A stretch of 64,000 nt of DNA from an uncultured Ruminococcus sp. Its GTDB lineage: Bacteria > Bacillota > Clostridia > Oscillospirales > Ruminococcaceae. Within the stretch, counting starts at the first letter, position 1. Every line of letters starts with the position of its first letter. The notes beneath the pieces are model-generated. The model made no database searches, was not told the DNA's origin, and worked only from the letters and a program-made list of their open reading frames with translations. Shown here piece by piece: positions 1-6,807 of this stretch. Made by a program: the position numbers and the translations under genes. The stretch spans positions 1 through 64,000 of the forward strand of contig CAKSMF010000007.1 of NCBI GenBank assembly GCA_934474025.1. Direction: 5' to 3'.

Positions 1-236
1 ACATTATTTGTTAAGATTATTCTATTAGATGTTGGATGCAAAGTCAAGCATAACCGCAATTTTGTTGAAATGTCACTATTGTTTATTATACCACAATATT
101 ACTCGTAATGTATGAGTCTTTTCAATTTTCGATTGCTAACAAACAGTACAAGCTAATCAAGGCAGATAACACTTTTGTGAGCTATTTTTCAAAACACATA
201 AATTGTTTAGGTGATGTGCTTAGACATTATCATGTC

Positions 237-269
237 AATTAGAATTGGCAGAATGTAGCAATTCTAATT
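237..269. repeat. Perfect 11-bp inverted repeat in gene-poor left end
   Basis: AATTAGAATTG (237-247) and its exact reverse complement (259-269) are separated by 11 bases. A short T run follows on the + strand, so this may be the terminator of something transcribed from left of the window. Apart from this and the doubtful reading frame that follows it, I see no gene, RNA or mobile-element signal in bases 1-588; the stretch is AT-rich and looks degraded. Confidence 0.5.
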
Positions 270-455
270 TTGATTTACTTCAAAGAATATGGAAAAATAC
301 ACAATATTGAAAAAAGTAATGATGTATGGTCTGAATTAGAAATATCAAAAGATAAATTTGAATATATTCAGAATTACAATCAGAAAGTGAATCATTATCA
401 GATTTTCCAAGTTGGAATAAATATTCACAAAATAATAAATTTCTTTTTAAATTAA
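243..455 (+). pseudogene. Possible gene remnant, about 70 codons
   Basis: An open frame of about 70 codons runs to a TAA at 455. It has no ribosome binding site; the only usable start is a TTG at 270, inside the arm of an inverted repeat. The composition (many Asn, Ile, Lys) and the interrupted frames upstream look like decayed coding sequence rather than a working gene. I do not recognise a family. It may be the relic of an accessory gene from the same mobile-element patch as the genes to its right. Confidence 0.15.
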
Positions 456-588
456 AAACAATTATTTTATGATGAAAGTCAATATAACTTATTATTATAT
501 GTATAACAATTTTATTCAGGTACAGTTCTACTGATAATAATTAATCTAATGTTTCTATTTATTTGGTTTTTATTCTTTGTTCATAATA

Positions 589-963
589 TCAATGTATTCT
601 GTAACGCTTTGGAATGTTTATTCCAACGATATAGCCTATTGATTCCAGAAAGTCAGAAATAATATATATTCCGTTTCTGTAAAACGATTTTATTCGTTTG
701 TCCTTGCATGGAATATTTTTGTAGTTCGGTGGACAAACAAATGTCCAATCTGCACCACTCTTATCAAAAACTATCCTGAAGAACTTGTAAATGTCTGTAT
801 CTTTATAGCCTGCATTCATTAATAAAATATGATGTTCCATAGCTTCGTCAATCTGACACATGATTGCTTTTTTTCCGTCAAATGATATTGTTGCAAGAAA
901 AGGTTCGTCCGCATTAATTGCATTTCTGCCACTTTCTTCTGAAGGATATTTAATTATCTCCAT
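589..963 (-). CDS. Uncharacterised 124-aa protein paired with RHH gene
   Basis: A 124-residue soluble protein with no signal peptide or membrane segment. It begins MEIIKYPSEESGRNAINADEP and has a Cys-Pro-Pro-Asn-Tyr motif around residues 77-81. I recall similar small proteins beside ribbon-helix-helix genes in clostridial accessory regions, but no function is assigned. It lies 15 bases downstream of the 68-aa RHH gene on the same strand, so the two are probably co-transcribed, in the layout of a toxin-antitoxin or regulator-effector pair. No catalytic signature of a known toxin family is visible, so the toxin idea is only positional. Confidence 0.6.
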   Translation of the reverse strand: MEIIKYPSEESGRNAINADEPFLATISFDGKKAIMCQIDEAMEHHILLMNAGYKDTDIYKFFRIVFDKSGADWTFVCPPNYKNIPCKDKRIKSFYRNGIYIISDFLESIGYIVGINIPKRYRIH

Positions 964-978
964 TCTGTTATACTCCTT

Positions 979-1185
979 TCATGATTTTTGTTCCATCAGC
1001 TTCTCTGAATTTGCGTTCATATCTTCTTGGATTAGTTTGTTGATGTATCTGTTAAGGCTGAGCCCTTTGCTTTCTGCATACTTCCTATATATTTCTTTTT
1101 GACCTGCTGGAAACGTTGCTGTGAAACGGTCGTATTTTTCAGCAATATATTTATTTTGATATTTGATTTGCTCTTCTTTCTTCAT
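979..1185 (-). CDS. Ribbon-helix-helix (Arc-like) DNA-binding protein
   Basis: A 68-residue protein. The central part (about residues 18-55) has the pattern of the Arc/MetJ ribbon-helix-helix fold: a polar strand (RFTATFPAGQKE) followed by two helices (IYRKYAESKGLSLNRYINKL). Such proteins dimerise and usually repress their own operon. A GAGGTG ribosome binding site precedes the ATG. The promoter at 1211-1239 is overlapped by one of three dyad sites, which fits autoregulation. It is the first gene of a two-gene minus-strand unit with the 124-aa gene. Family assignment is fairly sure; partner and target are inference. Confidence 0.7.
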   Translation of the reverse strand: MKKEEQIKYQNKYIAEKYDRFTATFPAGQKEIYRKYAESKGLSLNRYINKLIQEDMNANSEKLMEQKS

Positions 1186-1210
1186 ATCTTCACCTCTGTT
1201 CCGTATACAT

Positions 1211-1239
1211 ATTATATCATTTTTTCAAATATTACTCAA
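1211..1239 (-). promoter_or_regulatory. Promoter of RHH gene
   Basis: On the minus strand TTGAGT (1234-1239) and TATAAT (1211-1216) are 17 bases apart. The -35 hexamer lies inside the dyad at 1229-1242. Confidence 0.65.
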
Positions 1240-1302
1240 TATACAAATTGCACAAAAAACTTTTAAATATTGCGTAATATTCTGCGTTTAATTACGTAAT
1301 AT
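1229..1302. promoter_or_regulatory. Three dyad operators between divergent genes
   Basis: ATATT-ACTC-AATAT (1229-1242), ATATT-GCGT-AATAT (1267-1280) and the weaker TAATT-ACGT-AATAT (1289-1302) share five-base arms around a four-base centre. The first overlaps the -35 of the RHH gene promoter; the third ends two bases before the extended -10 of the rightward gene. This is the arrangement expected for an RHH repressor controlling both divergent promoters. Binding by the neighbouring RHH protein is inference. Confidence 0.5.
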
Positions 1303-1303
1303 G

Positions 1304-1312
1304 TGCTATAAT
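1304..1312 (+). promoter_or_regulatory. Extended -10 promoter of 69-aa gene
   Basis: TG at 1304-1305, one base, then TATAAT (1307-1312) form an extended -10 element. There is no good -35 hexamer. It lies next to the third dyad operator. Confidence 0.45.
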
Positions 1313-1374
1313 AATATTGTGGAAAGGAAAAACACCAAAGGTCAAATCTGTGGGAGAGTAAGGAGAATAACATT

Positions 1375-1584
1375 TTGTATAATCTTACAACAGATGAAAT
1401 ACAGCTTCTTTCATACTTCTCAAAGTTAAATGAACGAAATAAAGGCAAAATGCTTGAGTCATGTATTATATCTTTAGCAGAACAGCTTGGAATGGGATTT
1501 GATGAATATTCTTTTATGTCTTTGAATTCAGGAGAATATTTCGATAGGTATATGGGTTTTGCATTTGTCATAGAAAAAAGATAG
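1375..1584 (+). CDS. Small hypothetical protein, 69 aa
   Basis: A 69-residue protein beginning MYNLTTDEIQLLSYFSKLNE, predicted largely helical. I start it at the TTG at 1375, nine bases after AGGAG; the preceding in-frame ATT is a less likely start. The N-terminal half resembles the short helical proteins often found beside phage- or ICE-type repressors in Firmicutes, but I cannot name a family. It is transcribed away from the RHH gene and shares its operator region. Its stop codon overlaps the terminator of the minus-strand sRNA gene that follows, so the two transcripts converge. Confidence 0.5.
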   Translation: MYNLTTDEIQLLSYFSKLNERNKGKMLESCIISLAEQLGMGFDEYSFMSLNSGEYFDRYMGFAFVIEKR

Positions 1585-1665
1585 CCGGTCTACCCTACAA
1601 AAGTAACCGACTACCTTATACGAATATCCACCGTAAGCACAGGAGCAACTCCCACTGCATACCGT
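1574..1665 (-). ncRNA. Candidate small RNA gene of about 92 nt
   Basis: On the minus strand a consensus promoter (TTGACA-17-TATTAT, 1672-1700) is followed by about 90 bases without a useful reading frame, ending in a hairpin and TCTTTTTT. The terminator stem pairs TAGTCGGTTAC with GTAGACCGGCTA (one G-U, one bulge). A second hairpin near the 5' end has the apical helix GGAG-TTG-CTCC (about 1642-1652 in + coordinates), extended outward by GCA/TGC. Promoter, structured body and terminator together make an independent sRNA gene likely. It is divergent from the DUF5348 gene and convergent with the 69-aa gene. I do not recognise the family. Confidence 0.6.
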
Positions 1666-1671
1666 ACTTAC

Positions 1672-1700
1672 ATAATATCACGAAAATGACGATTTGTCAA
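1672..1700 (-). promoter_or_regulatory. Promoter of the small RNA
   Basis: Minus-strand TTGACA (1695-1700) and TATTAT (1672-1677) with exact 17-base spacing. No reading frame with a ribosome binding site follows, which is why the transcript is called non-coding. Confidence 0.7.
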
Positions 1701-1737
1701 GAGGAAAACGAAAATTTTTTATGAAAGGTTTGATATT

Positions 1738-2184
1738 ATGAATTTATTAGATTTGAAAAAACAATTAAAAAATCTTAATTCATACATAAGAAGTGTTCTT
1801 CATGATAGCAATTTTGAAGAAAATGGCTATCTTGTTACTGATAATGATTTTGAGAGTATGACTATTGACGAATTTCAGTTTTATCTTGAGTATGAAAAAA
1901 TACTTGATAAGCTTGATAGTGTTTCTGAACGTTTGGAATATCTTTCAAGACCCATTATCCATAAAGGCGAACTTCAACTTCATCTTACTGATAGTCATCG
2001 TTTCGCTTGTGAAAGCCGTGAGATTAGTTGTGGTTGTCTTATTGAGGTTCTTAATTATGATGAGTATTATAAGCGTTCCGGTTGGATTATTGGCAGAGTT
2101 GAGTATAGCGATAGTAAAGGTGGTTATTATTTATATGGTCATGATATACCTTTAAATGAAGGAATGACCGTTCGTATAAGATAA
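1738..2184 (+). CDS. DUF5348-type accessory protein, 148 aa
   Basis: A 148-residue protein in two parts: a helical N-terminal half (residues 1-75) rich in Leu, Lys and Glu, and a C-terminal beta-rich domain (about 80-148) with the pattern of DUF5348, including SCGCLIEVL, an RSGWIIGRVEYS strand and a closing GMTVRIR. DUF5348 proteins occur mainly in Firmicutes conjugative and integrative elements; no function is known. The AAAGG ribosome binding site is at 1724-1728. No strong promoter is visible; the divergent sRNA promoter lies immediately upstream. It supports reading 1-2.2 kb as an element remnant. Confidence 0.6.
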   Translation: MNLLDLKKQLKNLNSYIRSVLHDSNFEENGYLVTDNDFESMTIDEFQFYLEYEKILDKLDSVSERLEYLSRPIIHKGELQLHLTDSHRFACESREISCGCLIEVLNYDEYYKRSGWIIGRVEYSDSKGGYYLYGHDIPLNEGMTVRIR

Positions 2185-2203
2185 TAGCAAAATTCAAAAA
2201 AAT

Positions 2204-2233
2204 ATACGCCACTTCTCAAATGAAATGGCGTAT
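2204..2233 (-). terminator. Terminator of tRNA-Pro
   Basis: ATACGCCA and TGGCGTAT form an 8-bp stem. On the minus strand it is followed by a T run (the A run at 2196-2202 on the + strand), so it ends the tRNA-Pro transcript and not the DUF5348 gene. Confidence 0.6.
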
Positions 2234-2242
2234 TATAAATGG

Positions 2243-2315
2243 TCTGAGTGACGGGACTTGAACCCACGGCCTCTACCACCCCAAGGTAGCGCGCTACCAA
2301 CTGCGCCACACCCAG
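2243..2315 (-). tRNA. tRNA-Pro (GGG)
   Basis: The 73-base minus-strand sequence folds as a full cloverleaf: acceptor CTGGGTG/CACTCAG with discriminator A, D stem GCGC/GCGC, anticodon stem CTACC/GGTAG with loop TTGGGGT (anticodon GGG), and T arm GTGGG-TTCAAGT-CCCGT. CCA is not encoded. It has its own consensus promoter and terminator. Confidence 0.93.
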
Positions 2316-2341
2316 ACAAGTAACTTAAATCAACATATGTC

Positions 2342-2370
2342 ATTATACCATGTGCTTTTTGGTTTGTCAA
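2342..2370 (-). promoter_or_regulatory. Consensus promoter of tRNA-Pro
   Basis: Minus-strand TTGACA (2365-2370), 17 bases, TATAAT (2342-2347): a perfect vegetative promoter 26 bases ahead of the mature tRNA. Confidence 0.8.
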
Positions 2371-2472
2371 TAGTTTTTTTGAAAAAAATATTATTTTTTT
2401 GTTTTAACAAATTGTTGGATTTAAGATATCTGCCATAAATAAACTAATTCATCATATGATGTAATAAAATAC

Positions 2473-2501
2473 TTGACAATATAGTTCAAAAGGTGTATAC
2501 T
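2473..2501 (+). promoter_or_regulatory. Promoter of glmS
   Basis: TTGACA (2473-2478), 17 bases, TATACT (2496-2501). The transcript would carry a leader of about 75 bases containing the hairpin at 2529-2550. Confidence 0.75.
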
Positions 2502-2528
2502 ATTAAGTACTTTAATAAATTTAAAGAG

Positions 2529-2550
2529 AAGCTTAGAGTAATCTAAGCTT
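2529..2550 (+). promoter_or_regulatory. Leader hairpin before glmS RBS
   Basis: AAGCTTAGA and TCTAAGCTT form a perfect 9-bp stem closed by a GUAA (GNRA) tetraloop, 16 bases before the AAGGAG ribosome binding site. It may stabilise the mRNA or bind a protein. It is not the glmS ribozyme. Confidence 0.6.
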
Positions 2551-2581
2551 TTCATAATAATGAAAAAGGAGATTATAATTT

Positions 2582-4420
2582 ATGTGCGGAATTGTAGGGT
2601 TTACAGGAAAAAACGAAGCAGCTCCGATATTACTTGACGGATTATCAAAGCTCGAATATAGAGGTTATGATTCTGCTGGAATATCTGTTAGAAATGGAGA
2701 CGCAGAAACAGAAATTGTTAAGGCAAAAGGAAAATTAAAAGTTCTTAAAGAAATGACAAATGACGGCAAGGCTGTAAAAGGTACTTGTGGTATAGGGCAT
2801 ACCAGATGGGCAACTCATGGTGAACCGTCCACTCTCAATGCACATCCACATAGTAGTGATGATGAAAATGTTATAGCTGTTCATAATGGCATTATTGAAA
2901 ATTATCAGGAACTTCGTGAAAAGCTTACAAAAAAAGGATATGCTTTCAATTCACAGACAGATACAGAAGTAGCAGTTAAGCTTATTGATTATTATTATAA
3001 AAAGTATCTTGGAACTCCTGTTGATGCTTTGAATCATGCACTTGTAAGAATCCGTGGTTCATATGCACTTGCAGTAATGTTTAAAGATTATCCGGGAGAA
3101 ATTTATGCTGCAAGAAAAGATAGTCCTATGATTATCGGAGTTGCCGGAGGCGAAAGCTATCTTGCATCTGATGTTCCAGCAATTCTTAAATATACAAGAA
3201 ATGTATATTACATAGGTGATATGGAACTTGCCAGACTTACAAAAGGTGGTGTTACTTTCTATAATCTTGACGGTGATGAAATTCAGAAAGAATTGAAAAC
3301 TATTGACTGGGACGCTGAATCAGCTGAAAAAGGCGGTTATGAACATTTTATGCTGAAAGAAATTCATGAACAGCCTAAAGTTATAAAAGATACTATCAAT
3401 TCAGTGCTTAAAGACGGAAAAATTAGTTTTGAAAGCGTTGGTTTGACAGATGATGACATGAAAAATATTCAGCAAATTTATATTATTGCGTGTGGTTCAG
3501 CTTATCATGTTGGAATGGCTGTTCAGTATGTAATGGAAAAACTTACATCACTTTCAGTTCGTGTTGAACTTGCTTCTGAATTTCGTTATAGAGAAATGAA
3601 ACTTGCTGAAAATAGTCTTGCAATTATTATCAGTCAGTCAGGAGAAACAGCAGATAGCCTTGCTGGACTTCGACTTTGTAAAGAAAAGGGTATAAAAACT
3701 CTTGGAATAGTTAACGTAGTAGGTTCTTCTATTGCAAGAGAAGCCGATGATGTTTTCTATACTCTTGCCGGCCCTGAAATTTCCGTTGCCACAACAAAAG
3801 CTTATAGTTGTCAGCTTGTGGCAGGATATCTTCTTGCTATGCAGTTTGCTAAGGCAAGGGGAGAAATAACTGATGAAGAATTTACTGAACTTACAGAAGA
3901 AATAAATACTATTCCGGAAAAAATTAAACGTATTCTTGATGATAAAGAAAGATTACAATGGTTTGCTTCAAAAATCGTAAATATTCGTGATGCTTTCTTT
4001 ATCGGACGTGGTATTGATTATGCAATTGGTATGGAAGGCAGTCTTAAACTTAAAGAAATCAGTTACATTCACTCGGAAGCATATGCAGGTGGTGAACTTA
4101 AACACGGACCTATCAGTCTTATTGAAGATGGAACAGTTGTATTCAGTATTGCTACACAATCTGCACTTTATGAAAAAACTGTAAGCAACATGGTTGAAGT
4201 AAAAAGCCGTGGTGCGAAATTATTTGGTCTTACAACATATGGTAATTATGCTATGGAAGATACAGCTGATTTTACAGTTTATATCCCGAAAATTAATAAT
4301 ATTTTTGCCGGAAGTCTTGCTGTAATTCCTTTGCAGTTATTGTCGTATTATGTTTCAGTAGGAAAGGGCTTTGATGTTGATAAGCCGAGAAACCTTGCTA
4401 AAAGTGTTACTGTTGAATAA
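2582..4420 (+). CDS. glmS: Glutamine-fructose-6-phosphate aminotransferase
   Basis: Makes glucosamine-6-phosphate from fructose-6-phosphate and glutamine, the first committed step toward UDP-GlcNAc for the cell wall; cytosolic. At 612 residues it has the usual length. It opens with MCGIVGFTG, so Cys2 is the N-terminal nucleophile of the class II amidotransferase domain (about 1-225). Two SIS sugar-isomerase domains follow (about 290-600), with SQSGETADS near residue 350 and the expected end DKPRNLAKSVTVE. The AAGGAG site fixes the ATG. It is monocistronic, with its own promoter upstream and an inverted repeat downstream. Confidence 0.97.
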   Translation: MCGIVGFTGKNEAAPILLDGLSKLEYRGYDSAGISVRNGDAETEIVKAKGKLKVLKEMTNDGKAVKGTCGIGHTRWATHGEPSTLNAHPHSSDDENVIAVHNGIIENYQELREKLTKKGYAFNSQTDTEVAVKLIDYYYKKYLGTPVDALNHALVRIRGSYALAVMFKDYPGEIYAARKDSPMIIGVAGGESYLASDVPAILKYTRNVYYIGDMELARLTKGGVTFYNLDGDEIQKELKTIDWDAESAEKGGYEHFMLKEIHEQPKVIKDTINSVLKDGKISFESVGLTDDDMKNIQQIYIIACGSAYHVGMAVQYVMEKLTSLSVRVELASEFRYREMKLAENSLAIIISQSGETADSLAGLRLCKEKGIKTLGIVNVVGSSIAREADDVFYTLAGPEISVATTKAYSCQLVAGYLLAMQFAKARGEITDEEFTELTEEINTIPEKIKRILDDKERLQWFASKIVNIRDAFFIGRGIDYAIGMEGSLKLKEISYIHSEAYAGGELKHGPISLIEDGTVVFSIATQSALYEKTVSNMVEVKSRGAKLFGLTTYGNYAMEDTADFTVYIPKINNIFAGSLAVIPLQLLSYYVSVGKGFDVDKPRNLAKSVTVE

Positions 4421-4461
4421 TATAATAAACATTTGAAGAATAATTGAAATTTTTCCATTGC

Positions 4462-4527
4462 TGACATCAGATAAGAAAATTTATTGAGTAAAACAAATTC
4501 TTGATAACTTTTTTTATTCTGATGTCA
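4462..4527 (+). terminator. Long-loop inverted repeat after glmS
   Basis: TGACATCAGA (4462-4471) and TCTGATGTCA (4518-4527) pair perfectly over a 46-base AT-rich loop. The stretch GGATTTTTTATTA follows. It is a possible but atypical terminator. Nothing else is seen in 4421-4682. Confidence 0.4.
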
Positions 4528-4682
4528 CATGGATTTTTTATTATCAAAAATTTTATACCTGAACTTAGTGAGAAAAATTATCCATTAGATGAAAAATATA
4601 GTGAAAATAGGAATATTATTCTCTTTTGGATAATAAAATATAAATCTAATACAAAAAAATTAATGAAATAAGGTGAATTTTT

Positions 4683-6596
4683 TTGGGAGATTTATTGAAA
4701 AAATTTAAGTTCAGAAAGATTATTCTTGCAGTAGCAGATATATTTATAATAATACTATCTGCATTAATTGCCAATCTGGGAGCAGGTTTTTGGGGATATG
4801 GTGTACCAGATAACTTTTTTATTCTTACAATTTTTAGTAGGTTGATATGCTGTTATCTGTGTTTGTCATTGTTCAACGCTTATAATCATCTCTGGAGATA
4901 TTTCAATATAAAGGACTACATATCCTGTGTATTAGGGATTACAACTGGTATGTTTGTTGCGAATATTATTGGTTATACTACTCAGGGAAAGTTACCACTT
5001 TTATATACGCTTTTTCATTGGAGCATTTCAATTATAGGAATATGCCTTTTCAGGTATGTTTTTAAACGAACGTTTATTGAAATTACAAAGTCCGGAAAAT
5101 ACAACAAAATACGTAAGAGAACTATGATTATTGGTGGCGGTCAGGCATGTAATATGCTTCTTAAAGAATTGCTGACTATAAATTACTGTCCTAACGCAAA
5201 GGAAGTGCCTTTTGAACCGGTTTGCATAATTGATGACAATCGTTTAAAAATAGGCACTAAAATTCAAGGAATAGAAATAGTAGGAAGCAGCAACGAAATA
5301 TTGAAATATGCTAATAATATGAACATAGAACAAATAATTTTTGCGATTCCATCGGCTATAGATGAAGAAAGAAAACGTATACTTGATGCTTGTGCGGAAA
5401 CTAAGCTTCCTATTAAAGTGATACCATTTTTAAGCGACCTTATGTTCAATGACGAGAAAAAAACACTTTTAAGTCAGGTAAGAAATATTAAAACAGAAGA
5501 ACTTCTCGGTCGTGAACCTATAAAATTTGATAATCAGAATATAAAAAATTTTATCAGTAATAAAGTTTGTATAGTAACAGGTGGAGGAGGTTCAATAGGG
5601 TCTGAACTCGTGCGACAGATAGCAAAATATAATCCTGAACAAATAATAATTATTGAAATCTATGAAAATAATGCATATGATATTCAGCAAGAACTCATTA
5701 TGCAATACAAGAACAGTATTAATCTTGTTACCCTCGTTGCTTCGGTACGTGATTACAACAGAATGAATCAGATATTCCAAAAATATAAACCCGAAATTGT
5801 ATTTCATGCCGCTGCTCATAAACACGTTCCACTTATGGAAGTTTCACCTATGGAAGCGATAAAAAATAATGTTATGGGAACTTTTAATGTGGCAACGCTT
5901 GCACAGTTTCATGATGTAAAGAAATTTGTAATGATTTCAACGGATAAAGCTGTTAATCCTACAAATGTTATGGGAGCATCAAAGAGGTGTTGCGAAATGA
6001 TAGTACAATATCTTGCCCAACAACATGAGGGAATAACGGAATTTGTAACTACACGTTTCGGAAATGTTCTTGGTTCAAATGGTTCAGTTATACCGCTTTT
6101 TAAGCGTCAGATAGAAAACGGATTGTCTGTAACAGTAACTCACCCTGATATAATACGTTATTTTATGACAATTCCTGAGGCAGTAAGTCTTGTAATGGAA
6201 GCAGCTTCAATTGCTAACGGCGGTGAAATATTTGTTCTTGATATGGGACAGCCGGTTAAAATAGTGACTCTCGCTGAAAATCTTATCCGTATGTATGGAA
6301 AAGAACCTTATAAAGATGTTCCGATAGAATTTGTAGGTCTTCGTCCGGGTGAAAAAATAAAGGAAGAACTTCTTATGAATGAAGAAGGACTTCAAAAAAC
6401 AAATAATAAGCTTATATTTATAGGAAAACAAATAGAAATCAATGAAAAATCATTTCCTTTGGAACTTAACAGGCTCTATGAAGCTGCTAAGCAAAATAAT
6501 GAACCTTTAGCAGTGCAAGCACTTCATAAAATAGTTCCCACTTTTACTACTCCAGAGGAATTTAATAAATCAGTAAGGATTTCTGCAATTATATAG
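4683..6596 (+). CDS. Membrane UDP-sugar 4,6-dehydratase (CapD/WbpM/PglF family)
   Basis: A nucleoside-diphosphate-sugar dehydratase/epimerase for surface polysaccharide or glycoprotein sugars. It has about four membrane helices in residues 10-125, a first Rossmann-like domain (IIGGGQAC near 149), and an extended-SDR catalytic domain starting at TGGGGSIGSE (about 300). Thr420, Asp421, Met430 and Lys434 match the Ser/Thr-Met-Lys arrangement of UDP-GlcNAc 4,6-dehydratases, in which Met replaces the usual SDR Tyr. The 637 residues fit the long form. The TTG start follows AAGGTGA. It stands alone with a terminator after it; no other polysaccharide genes are nearby. UDP-GlcNAc as substrate is inferred. 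Confidence 0.85.
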   Translation: MGDLLKKFKFRKIILAVADIFIIILSALIANLGAGFWGYGVPDNFFILTIFSRLICCYLCLSLFNAYNHLWRYFNIKDYISCVLGITTGMFVANIIGYTTQGKLPLLYTLFHWSISIIGICLFRYVFKRTFIEITKSGKYNKIRKRTMIIGGGQACNMLLKELLTINYCPNAKEVPFEPVCIIDDNRLKIGTKIQGIEIVGSSNEILKYANNMNIEQIIFAIPSAIDEERKRILDACAETKLPIKVIPFLSDLMFNDEKKTLLSQVRNIKTEELLGREPIKFDNQNIKNFISNKVCIVTGGGGSIGSELVRQIAKYNPEQIIIIEIYENNAYDIQQELIMQYKNSINLVTLVASVRDYNRMNQIFQKYKPEIVFHAAAHKHVPLMEVSPMEAIKNNVMGTFNVATLAQFHDVKKFVMISTDKAVNPTNVMGASKRCCEMIVQYLAQQHEGITEFVTTRFGNVLGSNGSVIPLFKRQIENGLSVTVTHPDIIRYFMTIPEAVSLVMEAASIANGGEIFVLDMGQPVKIVTLAENLIRMYGKEPYKDVPIEFVGLRPGEKIKEELLMNEEGLQKTNNKLIFIGKQIEINEKSFPLELNRLYEAAKQNNEPLAVQALHKIVPTFTTPEEFNKSVRISAII

Positions 6597-6646
6597 GTAA
6601 GCAATTTAAACAGGAACTAATAAAAAATATATTTATAAATAATGAG

Positions 6647-6676
6647 AAGTTCCGAAAGATTATCGGAACTTTTTTA
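6647..6676 (+). terminator. Terminator after capD-like gene
   Basis: AAGTTCCGA and TCGGAACTT form a perfect 9-bp stem with a 7-base loop followed by TTTTT. Confidence 0.85.
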
Positions 6677-6727
6677 TATTTAAAATTATATGAATAATTA
6701 AAATATAAAAAAATATTGCTGAACCAC

Positions 6728-6756
6728 TTGACAAATTCAAAAAATTATGATATTAT
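6728..6756 (+). promoter_or_regulatory. Promoter of O-acetylhomoserine sulfhydrylase gene
   Basis: TTGACA (6728-6733), 17 bases, TATTAT (6751-6756). A dyad at 6761-6786 covers the transcription start region. Confidence 0.7.
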
Positions 6757-6760
6757 ATAG

Positions 6761-6786
6761 TTATCCTATTTGAGAAGTAGGAATAA
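6761..6786. promoter_or_regulatory. Dyad over transcription start, possible sulfur-regulator operator
   Basis: TTATCCTA and TAGGAATAA flank nine bases, forming an imperfect dyad just downstream of the -10. The position suits a repressor. Rrf2-family cysteine regulators (CymR type) control such genes in Firmicutes and bind A/T-rich dyads of about this size; assigning this site to one is inference. Confidence 0.4.
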
Positions 6787-6807
6787 TTTGAGAAAGGTAT
6801 GATGATA

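Noticed and set aside
1..236. Insertion sequence or attachment site at the left end
   Set aside because: No transposase or integrase fragment and no direct repeat of the tRNA-Pro 3' end could be found in the visible sequence.
2502..2581. glmS ribozyme upstream of glmS
   Set aside because: The leader is only about 75 bases and lacks the ribozyme core; it holds a simple GNRA hairpin.
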